DNA from: Symbiodinium kawagutii
Lineage: Eukaryota; Sar; Dinophyceae; Suessiales; Symbiodiniaceae
NCBI GenBank assembly: GCA_009767595.1
Contig: VSDK01002196.1
Coordinates: forward strand, 346,451-410,450
Direction of reading: 5' to 3'
DNA: 64,000 nucleotides
Positions within the stretch are counted from its first letter, which is position 1. Each line of letters begins with the position of its first letter. The notes below the pieces were generated by a model. That model saw only the letters and a list, made by a program, of their open reading frames with translations, searched no databases and was not told the DNA's origin. Positions 59,514-64,000 of this stretch are shown one piece after another. A program made the position numbers and the translations under genes.

Positions 59514-62500
59514 GCAGGTCTACAGGGAATGATACGCACGACTTCCAGAGGTTGCTGAACGCTCCTTGGCAAGTTGCCAGCAGTCGTCGAACTTTTGCTG
59601 TTGAAAGATTCCAGCCGCATCAAATCTTTAGTACGGAGTGGAGCGCCTCGATAGTCGACAGATTTTGGCAGCTAGATGTGGGAAAAGCATCGCTGTCAAC
59701 GGGGCAGCAGCTAACCACCAATCAGGATAATCAAGGGGGACCTTTTGGGGAAAAGATTTGAGAAAATCCTGCAACATGCGGGTGAAAAGGGGCTTGCCAT
59801 GATGAAGCAAACGATCAGAAATTCACATGCACACTAGTGCGAAACAAAGTTCTTACATATATTTTGTCCTAGTTGTAAACGTATTTCTTCCACGCTTGCC
59901 AAAACATTTGGCAAAGCAGGCTGGTCAACGCTTACTGCAGCGAAAATCCAGACACCTTGCCTGACAGGGCCTTGGGCTGCATCCTGACATGCTGTGCTCG
60001 GCTTGGAGGCCCAGACTGCTGAAGTCAGAAGTCAACTGATTCAACCTCCAATGGTTCAGGGTCCAAACTCCAGATGCCAAAAATGTGGACAGTTTGACTT
60101 GTGCTGTCATGTTGGTATTTTTTCTAAGTTGTTTGAAGCGGTCTTGGGGTTTTGACCAGTGGTTAGCTACCTCATTCGAGAGATGTTGTCAATCCACTCA
60201 GCCAAGCCAACCCAAATCCTTAAGGTCATTTGTTGTTGCAATCCCCATATCGATTCTATGTTGTATTTTTGCCCATACATGTCCATATGCTGCTACATGC
60301 TGCTACATGCCGCTACTATATTGTTATCATATGTGTTCTTTACTATGATAACATGTTTAATGTCATTGTGCTACTATAATGTACTTTGGTCTCTATTCTC
60401 ATGTTTGGTACTGTCTTCGGTATTATGTGTGATTAGTATTGTCGGTATTGGTTGTTCTTATTGTTTTTTGACAGAGGCTCACTATATTTTATTTGTGTCA
60501 GTTTTGTCACTGTCATATCTACTAGTGTCAGTGTCATTGTTCTTTGTATTTATTCGAAGTGAACCCCACAGTATGGAATGTACTTCTTGGCGCCTTAAGT
60601 ACTAAGGCCCAAGTAGAAGGCCTAGAAGGAGGCACGTTGATATTTGCCCTCGCGTTTTCGTGCTGATTTGGTGGGTTTGGGGGTGGGTTGGGTGGGGCAT
60701 GTTAACGTTCGTGGGCACTTGCGTCATGATGTTGATTCTACGTCAGGGAAGGGTTGGATTCGACAATTTTGGTCCTGGATCAAACGATGTGAGCCCTTGG
60801 TCTCACCATGTATGGAATAATGGTAGATACACAATTCAAAACTAGTGGCGAGAGATTGCATCATCTTGTGACACATTGCAAATGTTGGGTATCATTCGTT
60901 GGGGATGCTTGAATTACAGTACTGTGCAGTGTCTAGTCAAAGGGTTGCGATAGCCGCTGGCCAGTCAGACCACAATGGGTTCTTTGGGCAGACAAACTTT
61001 CATCTAGGAATAATAAAGGACCATATCTCCCTCAATGTTTTTTTTAACGAGACTGTTGTTCTTGTTTTTTATGATACGTGTCAAAGATCGACAAACATCA
61101 GCCTATCCTATGGTTGGTTACCCACTGCCCTATCTCCACTTAGATCTGCAGAAGTGTCACCGTGGCTGCTTTGCACGGGATACTTCCCGCCTGCTCAGGC
61201 TGAAATCCCTGGCCTCGTTTTGCTCAAGGAGAACATGACGCAGTAGGTGAGGTGCACCCAGATGGAGCTGCTGGAGGTGGGCCACCTAGAAAGTTGGATG
61301 TTGGATGTTTATGGTTCTGACCTGCTTCAAGGTGTTTCTGAAGGATTGAAGTCGCATTGAATCAGTGGAATGGTGTTCGATTTTTGATGAGCCATCATGA
61401 TGAAATGGCAAGTCCAACAAAGCATGTTTGTTGAAAAATGTGAATTTGCCTATTTCAATTGTGATGGGTAACATGGCGGAATGAAAGTGATGTTGGTCTT
61501 GTTCATGATCAGGAGCTGCTTGGTCTACTCAAGGATTTTTAGAAGACAGAGCACATATGTAAAGGACTGCAAAGCAGTAGAGGCTTGAGAATAAGCCTCT
61601 TCTTTAGGGATATACTCTAAGGATATGAAGTTTGTTTGAAGCCAACGCCCTCCTGAATAGGATTGATTGAGATCGTAAACTCCCTTACGTGAGGGTCATT
61701 TGCAAGCCTCAGCAAGGTTTGACAAACAAAACTCGTTTACCCACAAAACTTGTCAAGGTTGCTGATCTCATGGAGTTCAATTGCATCGGGGTTCTCAAGG
61801 GTACTGGCAATATGGGTTCATTCTGTAATCAATGGGATTGGACTGAGATGTGGGTAACTGAAACCCACTTCCAATGTTCCACTTGTGTTTGATGTCCCAT
61901 GCCCATTGTGTTTTTGAATCAGGGTTTTTCTTGTTGTTGAGTTGATTTGGGTCATATAGATGACCCACTTTTTGGATGTGACAAACGGCACGATTGCCAT
62001 TGCAACACCTTGGTGTTGGTTGATTTTTCTGATGCAAGCACTGGGTGTCGACCAGGAGCATTTGGCACACAACCCACGAAGATATAACAATGCAGATACA
62101 TGATTTAAATCATACAACCCATAGCATTTGATTTGGCATCACAACCCACGAAGATCTTGGCACATGACTTAAATTCCATGGCAACGAGGCATTACCACCA
62201 AGCTGATGCCTCAATGCTCATCCTCAGGAGCCGCGTTCTTTGTCTCGATGGCTTGACTCTTCAGTGCCGCGACCTCAATGAGACCAGGTTCCAAGTGGAT
62301 GGGCGCATGGTCAGCGCGTGATTGGCTGGAAAGCGGCAGGGGTTAAGATTGCTGCAACAATGTCACCATACGCTGGTACGATCAACGAGGTATGGTTTTT
62401 ATATTTTTTGTCGCCCTGTGATTCACCGGCAAAAGAAGCCTGAGCAAACATGCTATGTAGATATTGCTGCCAGAATTCAAGATCCAGGATTCAAGATCCA

Positions 62501-64000
62501 GGCTCTCAGTCGTATAACTTGGACATGCAAGGAGACATCGCCAACTGTATTCTGGTGAAAGCACTGATTTCCAGGGAAGTATCACCACGATCAGATCACC
62601 AGCACCTGAAGAAGTTTTTAGACGAATTCTGGGGATATAAGCCATAAACAAATGGCCCAACTCATCTGAAGTACATGTCAATTCGATATTTGAGCAAACA
62701 GGTTCAGAAGTTGTGTTGGAAATAGTTGCTGGGGAGATATCGCCAAGAAATTGGACTGAATGAACAAATAAGAAGGGGTAAAATCAGCATCAACATTGTT
62801 TTGATTTTGTTGACGAACATCAAGGGCGTCCTGTGAAAAACTATCCCACACCCCAAAAGGAACAAAGGACAACAAAGAGCAAAGGATAACCAACAAGTCA
62901 GTACTTGGAACATGATCAACAAAAGCGTGCAGCTGCCCAACAACAAGTTTTGCCTTCATGATCATGTTTAAAGCCCCAAAGTCTAAGCCTGGATGGTCCT
63001 CCTGAGGCCTGGCCCTTGCGCCTTGGTACTTGGCCCTCAAGGCCATGGAGCTCGGTCCTTGGGTGCCGGCTGATGTGAGGGACATGACCAACCAATGGAT
63101 GGGAGCCAACGGTGGGATCTACCGTGGTAGGAGGGTACCACTTGGGGCTGGTCATCGATCACTTCGAGGCGCCACTTTGATTGACTGGTGTGATTGGCGA
63201 AAATCGTTGGTCAAAGTCTATGTGGTCTAAATCACATATCACCAATGGGGATTGAGAACCAATAGAAGCTAAAGATAGCTAACAACAACGCGGGCCTCAG
63301 CAATTGGATGTTTCATAGATCAGAACTGTACTGGTGAAAGTGAGGCAAATCAATTGACTGTTTCTAGTTCCTACTGATGATCAAAAGTGGCAAAGTATGA
63401 CCCATGGTGACCTCTTTCTTTCTTGCACTGTTTAGCCCACTGCTGAATTCTTTGAATATCAATGATGCAATGATGGATCATGAAGTGGACATGTTCGGTG
63501 ATCATCCTTGGTCGTAAGCTATCCTGTGTTGGGGAAGTCCCTGCGAGCAGGTCTGGCAGGGAACATATTTGTGAGAAGAATTCGCCTCGTGGTTCTTCGC
63601 AATTCCTGACTCGCTGATCATAAATGACAGGTCCAAGGTCAAGGATTCCACTGTGGGCAGGCTAGCATCCTCTGTGTCAAGGGCAGGTCCAATCACAGAG
63701 GATTAAGGCAGCCTAGCATCCTCGGTGGCAGGTGGTGTGGGTACAGCAGGCTGGATCGAGTCTGATTGGATCTATTGGCTCCAACAGCCTTCCGTAGATG
63801 ATGTTCCGCTTATCAAGTTCTTTTTGATGCGTAACTGTTCCTTGACTACCCCAGATGACTATTGCATTCTGAGGTGATGCAGCTGTCTTCGAAGGGACTA
63901 CCCTGTCGATTTCATCGAAGGCAGGCTGGGGAGATGGGCGGATCAAGCACCAAGGCAAGGATGTTTCCAAGTGCTGAAGAGCCAAGGTTCCCATGTTGAG
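59514..64000 (+). repeat. Array unit U7 spacer (runs off the window)
   Basis: Contains the PB1 3' block (59560-59640), the U6-like blocks listed above, a fragment related to the 45.9 kb landmark at 61200-61280, and at 63780-63910 the block that in U6 lies about 0.6 kb before the PB1 gene. No supported gene; the minus-strand frame 63713-63994 and the plus-strand frame 60159-60605 have no domain. A partial local duplication (GCTAGCATCCTC-type) lies at 63655-63735. Confidence 0.6.

Noticed and set aside
60159..60605. 148-codon hydrophobic plus-strand ORF
   Set aside because: Low-complexity T-rich DNA gives Phe/Leu/Cys/Tyr-rich translation resembling membrane spans; the parallel U6 region (52.85-53.2 kb) has no matching frame.
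1..64000. tRNA, rRNA or snRNA genes
   Set aside because: No cloverleaf, box A/B pair or rRNA core sequence was recognised by eye; a tRNAscan or Rfam run would be needed to exclude them.

Overview
The window reads as nuclear DNA of a dinoflagellate, most likely a Symbiodiniaceae-type alga. The evidence is: split genes with non-canonical 5' splice sites (GC and GA as well as GT) whose acceptors are followed by G in every clear case; GC-richer exons in an AT-richer, heavily duplicated background; a sequence resembling the dinoflagellate spliced leader (836-853); K/G-rich low-complexity coding sequence; and no bacterial-style operons, rRNA or recognisable tRNA. All species and family assignments were made by eye, without database searches.

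The dominant structure is a degenerate tandem segmental duplication. About seven units of roughly 6-9 kb lie head to tail on the + strand: U1 about 6.2-14 kb, U2 about 18.8-22.3, U3 about 27.4-33.1, U4 33.1-41.3, U5 41.3-50.3, U6 50.3-57.9 and U7 57.9 to beyond the edge. Five units carry a copy of one three-exon gene (copies at 6.6, 33.1, 41.3, 50.3 and 57.9 kb). Each encodes about 400-420 residues: an N-terminal PB1-like domain with an OPCA motif (YxDxDGD), a 34-36 residue linker exon, and a conserved C-terminal domain of about 270 residues that I do not recognise. Unit lengths differ because the AT-rich spacers diverged, while the three coding exons stayed open and aligned.

U2 and U3 lack this gene. 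Where it would be expected, unrelated single-copy genes are found. One is a drug/metabolite-transporter (triose-phosphate-translocator/SLC35-like) gene at 16753-18203. The other is a membrane protein with a possible PAS-like sensor region at 23297-25716, possibly extending to 26219.

Upstream of the array (1-6 kb) are the 3' end of a K/G-rich protein gene, a spliced-leader-like relic with an open frame behind it, exons of a coiled-coil protein, and long CAT/GAT-rich repeats. The spacers hold microsatellites (TTGA, TTG/CTG, GA), hairpin-forming AT-rich DNA near 15.1-15.3 kb, and one assembly gap of 44 N (50818-50861) inside an intron triplet repeat. Gene models were built by hand from reading frame, conservation between copies and splice dinucleotides. 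The 5' ends of the PB1 genes and the 3' end of the membrane sensor gene are unresolved.
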